NCBI GenBank assembly: GCA_005408345.1
Contig: SEMN01000414.1
Coordinates: 400,465-464,464 of the forward strand
Direction of reading: 5' to 3'
Origin: Macquaria australasica
Taxonomy: Eukaryota > Chordata > Actinopteri > Centrarchiformes > Percichthyidae
DNA length: 64,000 bases
A program made the position numbers and the translations under genes. The notes beneath the pieces were generated by a model. The model made no database searches, was not told where the DNA came from, and was given only the letters and a program-made list of their open reading frames with translations. This document shows, one piece after another, positions 42,001-51,050 of this stretch (position 1 is its first letter; each line of letters opens with the position of its first letter).

Positions 42001-44604
42001 GAATACATTTAATAATAGCAGGTAGAAGATGTGTTTTGATTGTCTTACGTTGCCCATTTCCTCTTAAATCTTAAATGTTCTGTTCTCCTATCCTCAGGAA
42101 TCCTAGTCCATTGTTTTAATCTTATAATTATATAATTATAATCCATCCATCCCTCTGACGTCTCACAGATGAAAGAAGTGTCTTTTGGTGTTACACTTGG
42201 TAAGCAGCCTGATGTTAATGTGAAAGCCACACCTTTACCTATGCTATTAGATGGTTGATATATATGCATGCCTGTGTGTCTGTGCGTGTGTGTCTGTGTG
42301 TGTCTTATTGCAGGCTCATATTCTCACTACCCAGCACAGGGAGCATGTGTGGGGGGGTTGGCGTGGCGGTGGGATCTGGAAAGGGAAGCAATCACAAACA
42401 CTTAAACCTGCAAATGGCCTTGATGTCCTGTGCTAAGCAGTCTGTGTTGACTGATGAGCCTGTTAACCCTGGCTGAAACAACTCCAGCACAGGGGATTAG
42501 ACAGCAACGCTGGTCCCGGCTGTTCCTGGCCCATTTTGCATGGGAATTGTGCATATTTAATCTAAGGTGTGCCGAGGTGCAAAGACAAGCCCCCCTCTTC
42601 TCCGTTTCTCATTATAGATGTGTAATAGCACCCTGAGGCTGGGGGGCCTTAATTCACCAGCCCCGACCCCAGTCTTAATCTTACCCTCAGTCTCAGCCCC
42701 CACCTTCCCTCAGAGCCTACGCCCAACCCAAATAAGTCCTAGTCCCAGCCCTCTTCCCAAGCTTTGTCTCTCTTAGTCCTTTCCTACATTGTGCGTTAGT
42801 CTAAGCCCTGCAAATCCTGGGCCAAAGCCTGTTTACCCTTCTAAGCGGGCATTCAGAAGGAAAGCAGCCCCACGTTAAAACAACGCAAGGGGCTGCTGCG
42901 TTGGTGGATTGTGTTGTTTCAGGTATTGGTGAGACAATGACATGTGATCCAAGAAGGCCGGTTTGAGAACATCTATGAGTTTAAAGGCTTATCAGAAGCC
43001 AAAACTGAGGTTTATAATACCATCGTGCAGGACTTTACAGCTCTGTAAAGTTATCACTGCAGCAATTATTCTATCTTTTGCCGCAGTGATTGCCAGATAA
43101 ACAGTAAAAATGCGGCATTCACATTACAATGTGATCTACCAGATATGTGGCACTTCACCTTGCGAGTGATGCTGCATTGCATTGCAGCAAAAATTAAACC
43201 TTGTTTAATCTTGCTCAACTTTCCTCAGCCCAGTCCTCTTCCCAAACCATCTTCATGATGCTCTGTTTCACTTAACCCTGACAGACCCTCTAGGAGGTAG
43301 AGCTGAACCTGACCTGAAAACAGCAGAGAAGTAGCAGGGAAGTATAACCCGAACAAAAACGGACTAAATCTGCTCATAAGAAAAAAAAACCTAATGAAAA
43401 TGCAACTGATTGACCAATGATATTTTTTATAAATAATCATAATCATCCATGCTGGTTATTTCTCTTCTGGATTTGTGGCAAATCTCGCTGTCGCACCTGC
43501 AACACCAAAATTGCTGAGGCTATATATTCCATAGTTTTTCAGAAACTGAGTACTATTGGAGGATGGCAGATCAAATGCATGCAGGCAACAATGGGGTTTG
43601 GGTAGGTAAAACACAGGCTAAAACCCAGTATTCAGACTCAACTCAGTTATGGAGCCATGGAAAGAACAAGGGAGTGTTTCTAAGCTGGTAAGAACACAAA
43701 ATGCCTCAAGACTCACAACAGTCAGTGAGGTCAATGAAGATGTATGTTATGTATTAGGAGTCATGTTTATCAATTCTGGTGAAGGCTACATTTCTGAATG
43801 GTGCTGGTTTCTGATAATTACTGCAATTACTTTTTGGCCACCGTGTACAGACACACGTGAACTCATTCCTTCAGTAGTTGTGTCCTCGTATGGACTTGCT
43901 GCTCCTTTTTAGTTTAAATGCTTTGTTTTTTCTATGTTGCATTAGTTGTGAATTCTGCATCCGTTCCCTGATTAATGCGATTGAGTGTCAATGACAAGAG
44001 CTCTCTGAAGCATCTATCCATCTATCACTCCATCTCTCTCTCTCCTCCCCCTCTAATCCAGCCAACACTTCTCTCTGCAGGACAGAACAATGTGTCTCCT
44101 CATTTACTCCCTCTCTCTTACCCTTATCTTTTCTTTTTTTCCTCTCCCTTTTCTTCATATTCCTCTTCAGATGATGTTGCTTTTCTCATGCATCTCTCGT
44201 GCATCATATTACTACCTTATTAGAGAAAATAATGTGTAGAGTGAGTGTGACCCCATGCTGTGTGTGTAATTTCTTGTTTGTACATGGTTTCAAACATCTT
44301 TGGCCACTGCAGAGCAGGGGACCGATATTTAGAGAGACAGAGAGGGTGAACAAGACAGAAAAAGATTGAGAGAAAAGGAAAGAGTGGGGGGAGAGGGGAA
44401 AAACAGGATGATAACAAAAGCAGCTCGGATTTCACAGACGCATATTTCATCAATCATGTGAATAAGTCGTGGTGATTATGCATGGCGGTGGCAGGCTGTG
44501 GAGGGGTGGGGGGGGGTGATTACCATACACCATAAAGGCTGCTTTCTTATCTCACACACACTGATTAGTTTCTGTCTGCAGATAGCCTCTCACTCTTCGC
44601 TCTT

Positions 44605-44646
<42 letters not shown>

Positions 44647-47600
44647 TCATGGGGTGCTTCTATCTCTGCCATACACATGCATGCATGCAAATGCAAACCC
44701 AGGCTCATACACACACACTCACACACACACACACACACACACAATGCTGCTACGATGGAATGGAATTTACCTGGTGACAGTAGGCCAACCCCAAGAGCCT
44801 GATGTGAAAAGTTCATGGAGCCTCTCATTGCCAACTGGTTTTACTTAATCAGGAGTCAGAATAAAATTTCCAGAGAATCGTGGTAAAGCCATGGGAAACG
44901 CACTGAACACTTCCCCAAACAATTGTATGCCAGAGGTGGATTTGGGTTCTCAATGGCACCAATTACAACTCAGTATGTTTTGAGGAGAAAACATGCAAGG
45001 AGTGTGACGAGAAAGCAGGGTCTAGCTGATAAACTGTTTGCTGAGATTTGTGCATTTTCTGTTAAGATGTCAAAGTTGGGCAGACGATAAAGCAGAAAGT
45101 AGCAGGTTGCTGACATGGTCAGACAGGTTCCGAGGCTGTTTCTACAAGTTACTTCAAGGTCTGATATGCCACCATACTGCTGTCCTTTGCAGGAAAATGA
45201 GTATTAATACACTATAAAAAAGCCATTTTTTTGTATCTTTAAATAAACTTGTTTCTACAAAGGAGAAGCATTGTTTTTACAAAGGTGTAAACATTTGCAG
45301 CTGATTTTGGTGGACTGAGTGGTCACTAGAAAATTGAAAGTGTCTTACTGTCTTACTTATTCTCAGGCTGATATGTGGCCTTTACATGATGCAGAACGAG
45401 AGGGAGAAAGCGAGGCAGGAGGAGGATGAGGAGGTGAGGCTGGGGCAAAATTAGCTACGTATGAAAGGCCTCGCTTTGTGTCTCAACCAGGGAATTAGAA
45501 ATTACTCCTTTCTCTTGCACTCCCCTCTCTCTCTTGCTCTGATATATAATGTAAACTCATTTGGTAACCAGGCTGGAGCTGCGTTGCGCTGTCTGAGTGC
45601 CTGCATGTGAGAAGTGCGCCTGGGACGCATTAGGGCCTCCTGACAGGGGCCTGGGTGAAATAAGTGAAATTAATGGAGCTCCTTTCATGTCGGACAAGGC
45701 CGCGGCACCCCTTTCACGCCGCGTACAGTCACAGAAAAGTCAATACTTTTTTATTACTCCTCGCTTGCCCTACATTCCCCGCTACAAGTGCTCTGCCCGC
45801 TAATTGGTTTCAGTTTGCAGAGAAAGAGAGAGAGAGAAACGGGAAAGAAAGAGAGGGAGAGGACTCCATCCCAAAGAACACTGAAGCAAATAAATCAATC
45901 TCATATTTTTTCTCCCCGCTGTCTTTTTTCATTGAGTAACATCATGGCAGAGAGAGGGAGAGATGAGAGAGAGAAATAGAGGAGAGAGGGTAAATGGTTG
46001 GTTAGAGCACGCCTGGTCCCCAGGGAGCATAATGATATCTGGGAGCCTGTTAATGGAGACGAGTGGTTAAAGTGGTCTGGGGCCCCGGCCAGGTCACCCC
46101 AGGGGGTTTTTAACCAGCAACCTCACCTCAGCTGGCTGCTTGTGCTCTGGGCTCAGAGGCACAATGGAGCATCCCCCCAAAATACAATTTCAGGCAAACG
46201 CTTTGATAGATTTGCAGAAAATGACTCAACTCAACTACGTGTGTGCGCACAGATGTGGGGAGAGGATGCATTTGAAGACGTATTCCAACAAGGCCTGTTT
46301 AGCAATTGTTTGCATGGCGTTGCGTTTCTCAAGCCTTGCTGCACTGATGTCATCCTGTATGTAAAATTACCACAAATATTGTCAGTATTGTGTTGTTATC
46401 TTGTGTTATGGCTCATGGTGCTGAATGAACACATCTTTTTCAGCTGAAACAAGAATGTTTTGCAGTAGCAGTTCAAAATGACAAAGGTACACATACACCT
46501 TTTGACTACTGTAGAAACAGTTTAACTGTGTGCCTGCATTTCTGTGTAGGTCTGCAAGTATCCTACATGTGTATAAGTGTGTGTGTGTGTGTGTGTGTAC
46601 TGTATGTATGTGTCCTGTCTGCCAGTATGCTGTTCACTGTTGTGCTAAGCCTAAGTGGCAGTGGGGTTAGCCTCTTTCAGAAACAGCACAGCCACAAATT
46701 GATGTGACACTTTGAACCTCCACCCTCCCTCCCTGCCAGCCCACCACCTCCCACAAACACACACACACACACCAATCAGCCTCCAGTTAAAAGGAGGTTC
46801 CACCAGTCTCGTTTTTTTTCTGCGTCCCAGCTTTCACAGCTCTAGAGTGTGGATTAGGGTAGGTTTGGGGGGTTACAGCGTGTGTGTATGTGTGTGTGTG
46901 CGGGTGTGTGCGTATGTGTGTGAAGGAGCTGTCACACAGGGCTGGCATCACCATCCAGTTTGCCATCTCTTCCTCAGCTTGACAAGTCCCTGCTCCCTAC
47001 CCCATGGCTAACACACACACACACACATACACACACACACCGTCTCTCTCTCTCACTCCTCTGTCACACACTCATATGATATGTGAACACACCAATCACA
47101 AACTGGCATGCACTGTATGAATGCATACAATGAATAAATGTATAAGCACAAACATACATGTATCCAGATGCACAGGCGATCACATGCTGCATATTACACA
47201 ATGAATGTGTTTGACAAAACATGCAGCACGCTCACCATGACAGTAACACTTCACATCACATCATCATTACTGAAAAGTGTAGCTGAATTTAAACTGGAAT
47301 TTGAGTTTCTATTTGTGTAGCATCATCGTGTGATGGTCGTGTGTGTGTGTGTGTGTGTGTGAGAGTGAGTGAGATCTTCTCTGCAGTTGTTGGCGTCAGA
47401 TCGCGGAGGGGTTCTGTTTGTTACAAGGACAGGCTTGTCCCCGCCCCCAGGCGTCGGCATTACGATGATTGTCATGGCGATGGAGTGTGAGTGACAGGCG
47501 GGATCACATGTGGTAGCCGGGGAGCAGGAAGCCCGAACCGCCCCAGTCCCTGACATTAGTTTGTCCTTCATCAAAACTTTACACTCGTTTATAACTACTC

Positions 47601-48896
47601 ACTCCCTCTGTTGCAAAATCTCTCTCGTTTACTGCTTTTTTTTTACCATCTGTCTCTCTCATGTACTGATCTCTCTTTCTCTCTTTTATTTCTATTTCTC
47701 CGGCTCTTTCTCTCTCATTTACATTTTATTTAATACTCTTATTCCCCTTTCTCTCCTCGTCTCTCTTTCTTTCTCTCATTTACTTCTCAATTTTTTGCTC
47801 GCTGTCTTCCTCCAGTGCCAAGCTTAAGATATGTTTTTGGGTGTTTTTTGGACATCACACTGCTCTCTCGAGGTAATCTAAGTGATTGGTTAAGAGGGCA
47901 AATAGGAGAACAGGTATCATTTCACACCTACACATGCACAGTGCACTCCCCGAGCAACCAGGCTGATAATAAAAGTGCGCTCAAAATCACCTATGGAACA
48001 GCAAAGTGTGTTTTTGTGTGTGTGTGCGCTTGCAAGCATTTTTATCCACGTTCCTCTGCCTCAGCAGTGTTTTTTTTGTTAAGATGTATGTGTTGATGCA
48101 AACTTATGCCTGTTTGTGTGTGTGTGCACGAATACATGTGTATGTGTGTGTTTTGGTTAGAGAGCTAGAGCTTTTTGTGCATCGCAGCAGAAAAGGAGGT
48201 CAGGGTTTGCACGGAGGCTCGGGCATTCATCATTAGCCTGCTGCCGCTGCCGGTAATGTTGCCCGTTACAACCGTGATTAAGAGCCCCGCTTAGTTCCAG
48301 CAGCCGGTGCAGACGCACAAACACACACTCACATGTGTGGTACCAACGACGTCTCTGTACTCTGGTTTTACAGAAAACTCTCTCTTTTACACCATCACCC
48401 AGTTCAGCATGCGTTCATGTGTGTGTGTGTTTGTTGTTGGGGGGCTGTGCTGTACATGGTCTCTAACTGCGAGGAGGCTTCAGGGCCCGATGAGAAACCT
48501 GTCACAGTCACTCATAAAAAGAGCAATTCACCGCTCCACACACACACACAAAAACACACACACAGCAGGAAGTTGCACACAGTCTTAGTGAGTGTATTTG
48601 TGAATCATAATGGATGAATGTACACCTTCATCCGCATTTATGAAGCCAGAAAACTGTCATGGCAGCCTCAGTGTTCTTCAGCCAACAATCTTTTTGCCTC
48701 ATGTTTGAACTCTGATATTATACAAATATATTTAATGCCCCCCCCCCTTCTCTATTTTTTCTCTCTCTATCCCTCCTCTTCGTGTCCTCTCTGCCTTGCC
48801 TCTCCTCCCCTCCAGCCGTTCAAGACAGTGTTCGCCACCTACAACGTCTTTGATAAGTTTCCTCATCTGCACTCCAAGGCTGGCAGCAATGTGTGA
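13543..48896 (+). CDS. spata17: spata17, spermatogenesis-associated protein 17 (whole gene, spliced)
   Basis: The joined exons encode an IQ-motif protein recognised as the teleost orthologue of vertebrate SPATA17. From the sequence: three IQ motifs (residues about 39-49, 62-72 and 98-108, each with an IQ..W.R core), then a charged Glu/Arg/Lys coiled-coil stretch (about 131-165) ending in the signature HHLLSTKQ, then PGVFNSPFR and ILPPI blocks and a C-terminus with HSKAG. Known of the family: SPATA17 binds calmodulin through its IQ motifs, is expressed in testis and motile ciliated cells, and is associated with spermatogenesis and the axoneme. Human SPATA17 is about 361 residues. Here exons 1-8 give 303 complete codons with consistent intron phases (2,2,0,0,2,0,0,2). 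The start is the ATG at 13543 (G at -3, G at +4), and the N-terminus ends in a conserved FFYRN-like block. The penultimate exon appears broken, so the exact C-terminus is uncertain. The alignment to human is from memory. Confidence 0.94.
13611..14111 (+). other. spata17 intron 1
   Basis: About 500 bases with no other recognisable feature. It starts GTATAT and ends CCTTAG. Its first part is AT-rich, as is usual for the gene's flanks. Confidence 0.85.
14112..14201 (+). CDS. spata17: spata17 coding exon 2 (IQ motif 1)
   Basis: Acceptor CTTAG|CCAAG and donor CTCAG|GTATAA flank 90 bases entering and leaving in phase 2. It encodes residues 23-52, with the first IQ motif RIQSWFRACRVRAYL. This motif is almost identical to the human one (KIQSWFRGCQVRAYI). 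A (GT)n microsatellite begins immediately after the donor. Confidence 0.93.
14202..15408 (+). other. spata17 intron 2
   Basis: Contains a (GT)n run directly after the donor (about 14207-14232) and a second short one near 14908. The T-rich stretch near its end is the exon 3 acceptor tract. Nothing else is recognised. Confidence 0.85.
15409..15490 (+). CDS. spata17: spata17 coding exon 3 (IQ motif 2)
   Basis: A strong poly-T acceptor (TTTTTACAG) precedes 82 bases entering in phase 2 and leaving in phase 0 at GAAG|GTAAGG. It encodes residues 53-80, including the second IQ motif IIIQKIWRGFTARARF. This corresponds to the TIIQKWWRSFLGRKQY block of the human protein. Confidence 0.93.
15491..16899 (+). 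other. spata17 intron 3
   Basis: Holds a pyrimidine-rich region (about 16650-16760) and, before it, a microsatellite-free block of balanced composition (about 16380-16610) that resembles a conserved noncoding element. No exon-like open frame matching SPATA17 was found. Confidence 0.8.
16380..16610. promoter_or_regulatory. candidate conserved noncoding element in intron 3
   Basis: A block of balanced composition with no microsatellite between pyrimidine-rich flanks, including ATTGATTATG and CCATTAGCTCG homeodomain-like cores. Conservation cannot be measured here, so the call rests only on texture. Confidence 0.3.
16900..16950 (+). CDS. spata17: spata17 coding exon 4
   Basis: A 51-base exon, phase 0 to phase 0, with acceptor TTCACAG and donor CAGG|GTAAAT. 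It encodes residues 81-97, AAYFIMKMNFYEEMAVR, matching the VAYYTMMMNLYNAMAVR segment of human SPATA17 that links IQ motifs 2 and 3. The match makes this very short exon secure. Confidence 0.93.
16951..19733 (+). other. spata17 intron 4
   Basis: Mostly AT-rich unique sequence. It contains a diverged tRNA-SINE-like repeat (about 18028-18360), a short TA run near 19415, and poly-T and poly-A tracts. No additional exon was recognised. Confidence 0.8.
18028..18360 (+). repeat. diverged teleost tRNA-SINE-like interspersed repeat
   Basis: Starts GGGCAGCAAAGTGACTTAGT, continues with GGTTAG and a GTACCCC box-B-like region, then has TTTTCTGTGTAGAGTGTGCA, and later TGCCCACTGCTCCTA and GGGGCAAATGCAGA. 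These are hallmarks of a very common fish repeat whose head resembles a tRNA A/B-box promoter. The copy is heavily mutated and has an internal poly-T. The family name is not assigned. Confidence 0.65.
19734..19837 (+). CDS. spata17: spata17 coding exon 5 (IQ motif 3)
   Basis: Acceptor CCTCACAG and donor GTCAG|GTAAAA bound 104 bases, phase 0 to phase 2. It encodes residues 98-131 with the third IQ motif IQRRWRGFFVRKYIHNFY and the following KNYLEGLYRKNELV. The human counterpart is IQRRWRGYRVRKYLFNYYYL. The best-conserved stretch of the gene lies here. Confidence 0.94.
22340..22610. promoter_or_regulatory. candidate conserved noncoding element in intron 5
   Basis: About 270 bases free of microsatellites in an otherwise repeat-rich intron. 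It has balanced composition and several transcription-factor-like words such as TTTGCATATTTA, GGTAATTATTA and CAGATAAATAATT. This resembles vertebrate conserved enhancers, but no alignment was possible. Confidence 0.35.
23200..23430. promoter_or_regulatory. candidate conserved noncoding element in intron 5 (second)
   Basis: A microsatellite-free block with repeated homeodomain/CCAAT-like words (CAATTAAAACAGCCAATCAG, GGCCAATTAGCTG) and a GC-richer second half. The call rests on composition and motif density only. Confidence 0.3.
26262..26385 (+). CDS. spata17: spata17 coding exon 6 (coiled coil)
   Basis: Acceptor CCCTGTAG and donor AGCAG|GTTGGT bound 124 bases, phase 2 to phase 0. It encodes residues 132-173: an acidic/basic heptad-like helix (RRELDELEELQKRERD...) followed by a HRLHHLLSTKQ end. 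Human SPATA17 has KMHYLLSTKQ at the same place. An upstream in-frame Met in the intron exists but is not part of the gene. Confidence 0.93.
27285..27556 (+). repeat. diverged interspersed repeat, copy 1
   Basis: Shares scattered blocks in the same order with 36145-36400, for example TATGGTTGAAA, GAAACCC and ATGAAGCCA(C/G)(A/G)TCAGA(T/C)AACACA. This suggests two old direct copies of one unidentified repeat about 9 kb apart. Confidence 0.45.
28399..28445. repeat. (TC)n microsatellite in intron 6
   Basis: 47-bp TC run in a pyrimidine-rich region; a Ser/Leu open frame and its Arg/Glu reverse arise from it. Confidence 0.97.
31060..31302 (+). CDS. spata17: spata17 coding exon 7 (Pro-rich)
   Basis: The largest coding exon: 243 bases, phase 0 to phase 0, with acceptor TTCTTCAG and donor CAGCAG|GTGAGA. 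It encodes residues 174-254, starting with CPGVFNSPFRPAPHEME (human IPGIYNSPFRKEPDPWE) and ending with RPILPPIASKKQQ (human SEILPPINRKQCQ). The middle is Pro/Gly/Ala rich and poorly conserved. The exon is GC-rich, and its reverse strand also has a long open frame, which is only a shadow. Confidence 0.93.
31303..34470 (+). other. spata17 intron 7
   Basis: A 3.2-kb intron. Includes an interspersed repeat copy (about 32060-32280), short (CA)n/(GT)n runs at 32621-32643 and 32800-32818, a pyrimidine-rich tract at 34180-34300, and unique AT-rich sequence. Confidence 0.8.
32060..32280 (+). repeat. interspersed repeat, copy A (inverted partner at 53930-54115)
   Basis: Shares long blocks with the reverse complement of 53930-54115: AGGCCT...TCATGGAAGACA, TGGCTGAATTCCATTTAGC, and CTTGAATAGAAC followed by GAGCCAT and TTAATATTATT. 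The order is kept with small indels. Family unknown; it looks like a common teleost repeat. Confidence 0.7.
34471..34619 (+). CDS. spata17: spata17 coding exon 8
   Basis: The acceptor GTTATTCCAG is preceded by a (GT)n run. The exon encodes residues 255-303, from GLFREPGEVWEQ (human GPFRDITEVLEQ) through LEEAQNQLRQHE to FHSGT. The proposed end is CT|GTGAGG, leaving phase 2; unspliced, the frame closes at once as CTG TGA. Joined to the next exon in one frame, FHSGTLNRKYAP lines up with human FSSYHKNEKYIP, which supports this donor. About eight residues present in human before FSSYH are missing. The acceptor is secure and the donor less so. Confidence 0.82.
34620..35420 (+). other. spata17 intron 8
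   Basis: About 800 bases with a C-rich/CA-rich stretch near 34650-34673. The distal end has a T-rich tract before the exon 9 acceptor. The donor at 34620 overlaps a TGA, so retention truncates the protein directly. Confidence 0.75.
35421..35529 (+). pseudogene. spata17: spata17 penultimate exon homologue, apparently broken
   Basis: A good T-rich acceptor (TTTGCCAACCAG) and a strong donor GAGGAG|GTAGGT bound 109 bases. Pieces match the human segment KYIPSMHLSSKYGPISYKEQFR: KYAP in one frame, then HLSHSSSSFTQPAYAKSFR in the next, implying a +1 shift after KYAP. In the second frame the FR is followed by TAG (35500), TAG (35503) and TGA (35515), yet that frame ends in phase 0, exactly what the terminal exon needs. 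The other frame stops at TGA 35523. The acceptor is a tandem CAG/AG site, so splicing can choose either frame. It may be decayed, mis-sequenced, or now act as the last coding exon. Confidence 0.6.
36034..36086. repeat. (AT)n microsatellite in intron 9
   Basis: 53-bp AT run preceded by A-rich sequence. Self-complementary and likely length-variable. Confidence 0.97.
36145..36400 (+). repeat. diverged interspersed repeat, copy 2
   Basis: Partner of 27285-27556, with blocks in the same order (ATATGGTTGAAA, CAGAAACCC, ATGAAGCCAGGTCAGACAAC). It begins shortly after the (AT)n tract. Confidence 0.45.
37043..37091. repeat. perfect 23-bp inverted repeat with 3-base loop
   Basis: The left arm 37043-37065 (starting AGCTTCCCATCAATGCTG) is the exact reverse complement of the right arm 37069-37091, separated by GTA. 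Flanks are unrelated, so it is not part of a recognised transposon terminus. Confidence 0.95.
44609..44641. repeat. (CA)n microsatellite in intron 9
   Basis: 33-bp CA run, with a second interrupted CA run at about 44708-44743. Confidence 0.95.
45367..45433 (+). other. candidate alternative spata17 exon
   Basis: A T/C-rich acceptor (TTACTTATTCTCAG) and a GAGGAG|GTGAGG donor flank 67 bases that are open in the frame g-CTG-ATA-TGT and end in phase 0. Entry in phase 2 is exactly what exon 8 offers, and exit in phase 0 is what the terminal exon needs. The coded peptide is acidic at its end (QNEREKARQEEDEE) but has no clear match to SPATA17. Purine-rich low complexity could explain it by chance. 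Confidence 0.25.
48816..48896 (+). CDS. spata17: spata17 terminal coding exon
   Basis: A long pyrimidine tract and CCCTCCAG acceptor precede 27 codons ending in TGA: PFKTVFATYNVFDKF, then PHLHSKAGSNV. Human SPATA17 ends DFQTVLPSFELFSKYGKLYSKAGQIV, so the homology is clear and fixes entry phase 0. Polyadenylation signals follow within 25 bases of the stop. If the preceding exon really stops early, this exon would be 3' UTR in that transcript. Confidence 0.9.
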   Translation, partial: PFKTVFATYNVFDKFPHLHSKAGSNV

Positions 48897-48918
48897 CACG
48901 CCTCCTCCTGGCCTGGGA

Positions 48919-48940
48919 AATAAAGAGAAGTACAAATAAA
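48919..48940 (+). promoter_or_regulatory. spata17: spata17 polyadenylation signals
   Basis: Two AATAAA hexamers (48919-48924 and 48935-48940) lie 23 and 39 bases after the stop codon, followed by T-rich and TGT-containing sequence typical of a downstream element. This implies a very short 3' UTR. Confidence 0.75.
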
Positions 48941-50548
48941 GAAAGAATGTTTATTGTATTTGTCATATTGTATTTATTTAAGTGCTTGATGTGTTTATCT
49001 GAACCTTTTCTTCCATTGAGTCTTTATGTCCAGTGTTGTCAGCCAAGTTAGGGTTCAGAGGCACTGAGTGGGAATGTGCAACACAAGCAGGTCTAATCTG
49101 GTGACCCATTCTAAGAGACAGCATGTGTGCCTGTAGGCAGTGATAGTGCCAGCAATGGAAGATATATGAAACAGTTGTCTCATGTTATTCACCAACAGCT
49201 CTGCATGGTTAAAAAATGATTACTGGGACCACTGCATTTTAACATACGCATATCACACCACATTACAATGCACAGAATAGGCTCAGATTGAATTGCTGAC
49301 TGCTTGTTGCTTCTTACGCCTGTTGTAACTACGTGTTGATTCTGTATCACAAACCAAATTTGTGTCAGGAGAGAAACACCCATATCGCATGTTTTGTCTG
49401 ACCAACCCAGAGCAGAGAATACCAAGAAAACCATACAATATTCATATTTGAAAAGCTGAAACTTGTAAATTTTGAAATATACCTTAACAATATCTTCCAC
49501 AAATGTATCATCTTTCTTTATTCTGACAACTTTTGAAAGACTTTTGTAGCCGATTTAAAATTACAGTCTAAATTATTCAGACCAGCGCTGAACTTTGTCC
49601 AGAAGTGAAGACTTCACCTGGCACCTCCTCCTACTAGGCCCTGAGGCAGAACGTCTATACATAGTTGTCTGTTTTTATGGTGAAGTACATAGTGAGTTCA
49701 GAGTATCTACTCTCCATCACTTTCTGGCAACAGACACATGACACCAATGTTTTATCATTAAATCTACTTCCCCGTCTTCATTTTTTCCTTCACCTGTTTT
49801 TCCTTTCTTTCTATCCTTTCTGTCTGTCTCTTCACTCTCCTCCTCTCCCTCTCCTCCATGTTGCTGGCATCCCCCCGGGCCTGTGCTATAAGGCGTGGAA
49901 GAGGAGCAGAGACAGAGCATTTAGTAATGGCTTCTTAATGGGCTTGTCGACAGCCACATTAGAGCACACAGGCAGCGGGCGAGGCCGGGCAACGATATGC
50001 CAAGCCAGATGCCATGCCAGCTGTGGCACTCCGCTCTCTCACTCACACTCTCATTTGTAATCACATTTCTCATACGGATGGGCGCCATGTGCGTAAAAGG
50101 GAGAAGGCAGACAGACAGGCATTTCCGCTCCCATCTCCTGTCAGTATCTGTTCGTTTCGTCTGCTCTGTTCTGTTTGTTTCTATCTGGTTCTGCTGCACT
50201 CGGTTCTTTTAATTCATAGGTAGCAACAGGACTGTTTTCATGTTTTTACAGGGATGTAGTGACATGAAAAGGCATAAATAAACTGTGATTAGTAGTCTGT
50301 GAATGCAACTTAAAGGAAAATTAGGGTTTATCACAACTCTAATAACTTTGTACTCCCCACTTTATTTAAGATCTAAAAAATCCATGAACACTCCAATCGT
50401 GTGTCCACGACCTACCTCTCACAATAGGCGCTCCATATAAACATTTTGCGCTCATTCAGTCTGCATACGACAACGCTGACCTCTACATCATCGCTGCTAC
50501 TCTGCCTGCTTTCAACTCCAACTAACCAGGATCCTCCTGTATGAGCAT
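48941..50548. other. downstream intergenic region 1
   Basis: Unique AT-rich sequence after the spata17 poly-A signals, with a pyrimidine-rich stretch at 49780-49860 and a GC-richer, microsatellite-free block at about 49860-50110 that could be a conserved element. No exon recognised. Confidence 0.6.
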
Positions 50549-51050
50549 TTAGGCCAGTTTCAGACAGAATCAGGCGTTGCGGTGATTTGCCGCAGGGTGT
50601 GCAGCGGTGTGGGAGTGTCTGATACTAACCAGCAATCCCAGCTTGAAGACCGACACAAGTCAAGCAACTACACGGCGATTAACGTCTTTGTATTACCTCG
50701 TGGCAGGGTCGGACAGCTGATGTGCAGTAATCACGGAGCCGATTGATCAGCCTTTCTTTCACAGTTGCTCGGTAAACAGTGGAATATTAAGGTAAACAGC
50801 TAATGCTACAATGCTACAGGTTAACAAAGTTCTTCTTCACCTGGGCGTCTGCCGGTCTGATTGGCTGCCGCAGCGTGACGTCAGGTTGCATTTCTCCAAA
50901 AGGTGACTCTGTTTTAACTTTTCACCGCAGGCCGCTGTGTTTTTTTGCGGCACCCCCTGCGGCTCGCACCGCTGCAGCCTGAATGCAGTACCCCGGTTCA
51001 AATGAATGTGTTTTCGCCGCAGCTCCTGATTCTGTCTGAATACGGCCTAA
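50549..51050. mobile_element. non-autonomous DNA transposon with about 36-bp terminal inverted repeats
   Basis: The left end TTAGGCCAGTTTCAGACAGA continues ATCAGGCGTTGCGGTG. The right end, reverse-complemented, is TTAGGCCGTATTCAGACAGA continuing ATCAGGAGCTGCGGCG. They match at about 31 of 36 positions. The 502-bp interior is GC-richer than its surroundings (CCGCAG words) and has no transposase frame. Target duplication unclear, superfamily not assigned. Confidence 0.8.

Larger units (their letters stand above)
35530..48815 (+). other. spata17 intron 9 (last, 13.3 kb)
   Basis: The longest intron. It contains a poly-C run followed by (CA)n near 35702-35736, a 53-bp (AT)n at 36034-36086, a repeat copy at 36145-36400, a perfect hairpin at 37043-37091, a CCAGCC/AGCCCT-rich low-complexity stretch at about 38080-38260, several microsatellite-free blocks that could be conserved elements (about 40390-40600, 42470-42660, 45580-45800, 46000-46330), (CA)n at 44609-44641, and a splice-flanked candidate exon at 45367-45433. 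No other gene is evident inside. Confidence 0.75.

Noticed and set aside
43465..43500. WICGKS word resembling the WICDK end of the human penultimate segment
   Set aside because: No similarity upstream of it, and no splice donor at the required place and phase.
45998..46447. 149-codon plus-strand open frame in intron 9
   Set aside because: Free of simple repeats and fairly long, but it shows no recognisable motif or family and has no supporting promoter or splice structure; chance is likely in 64 kb.
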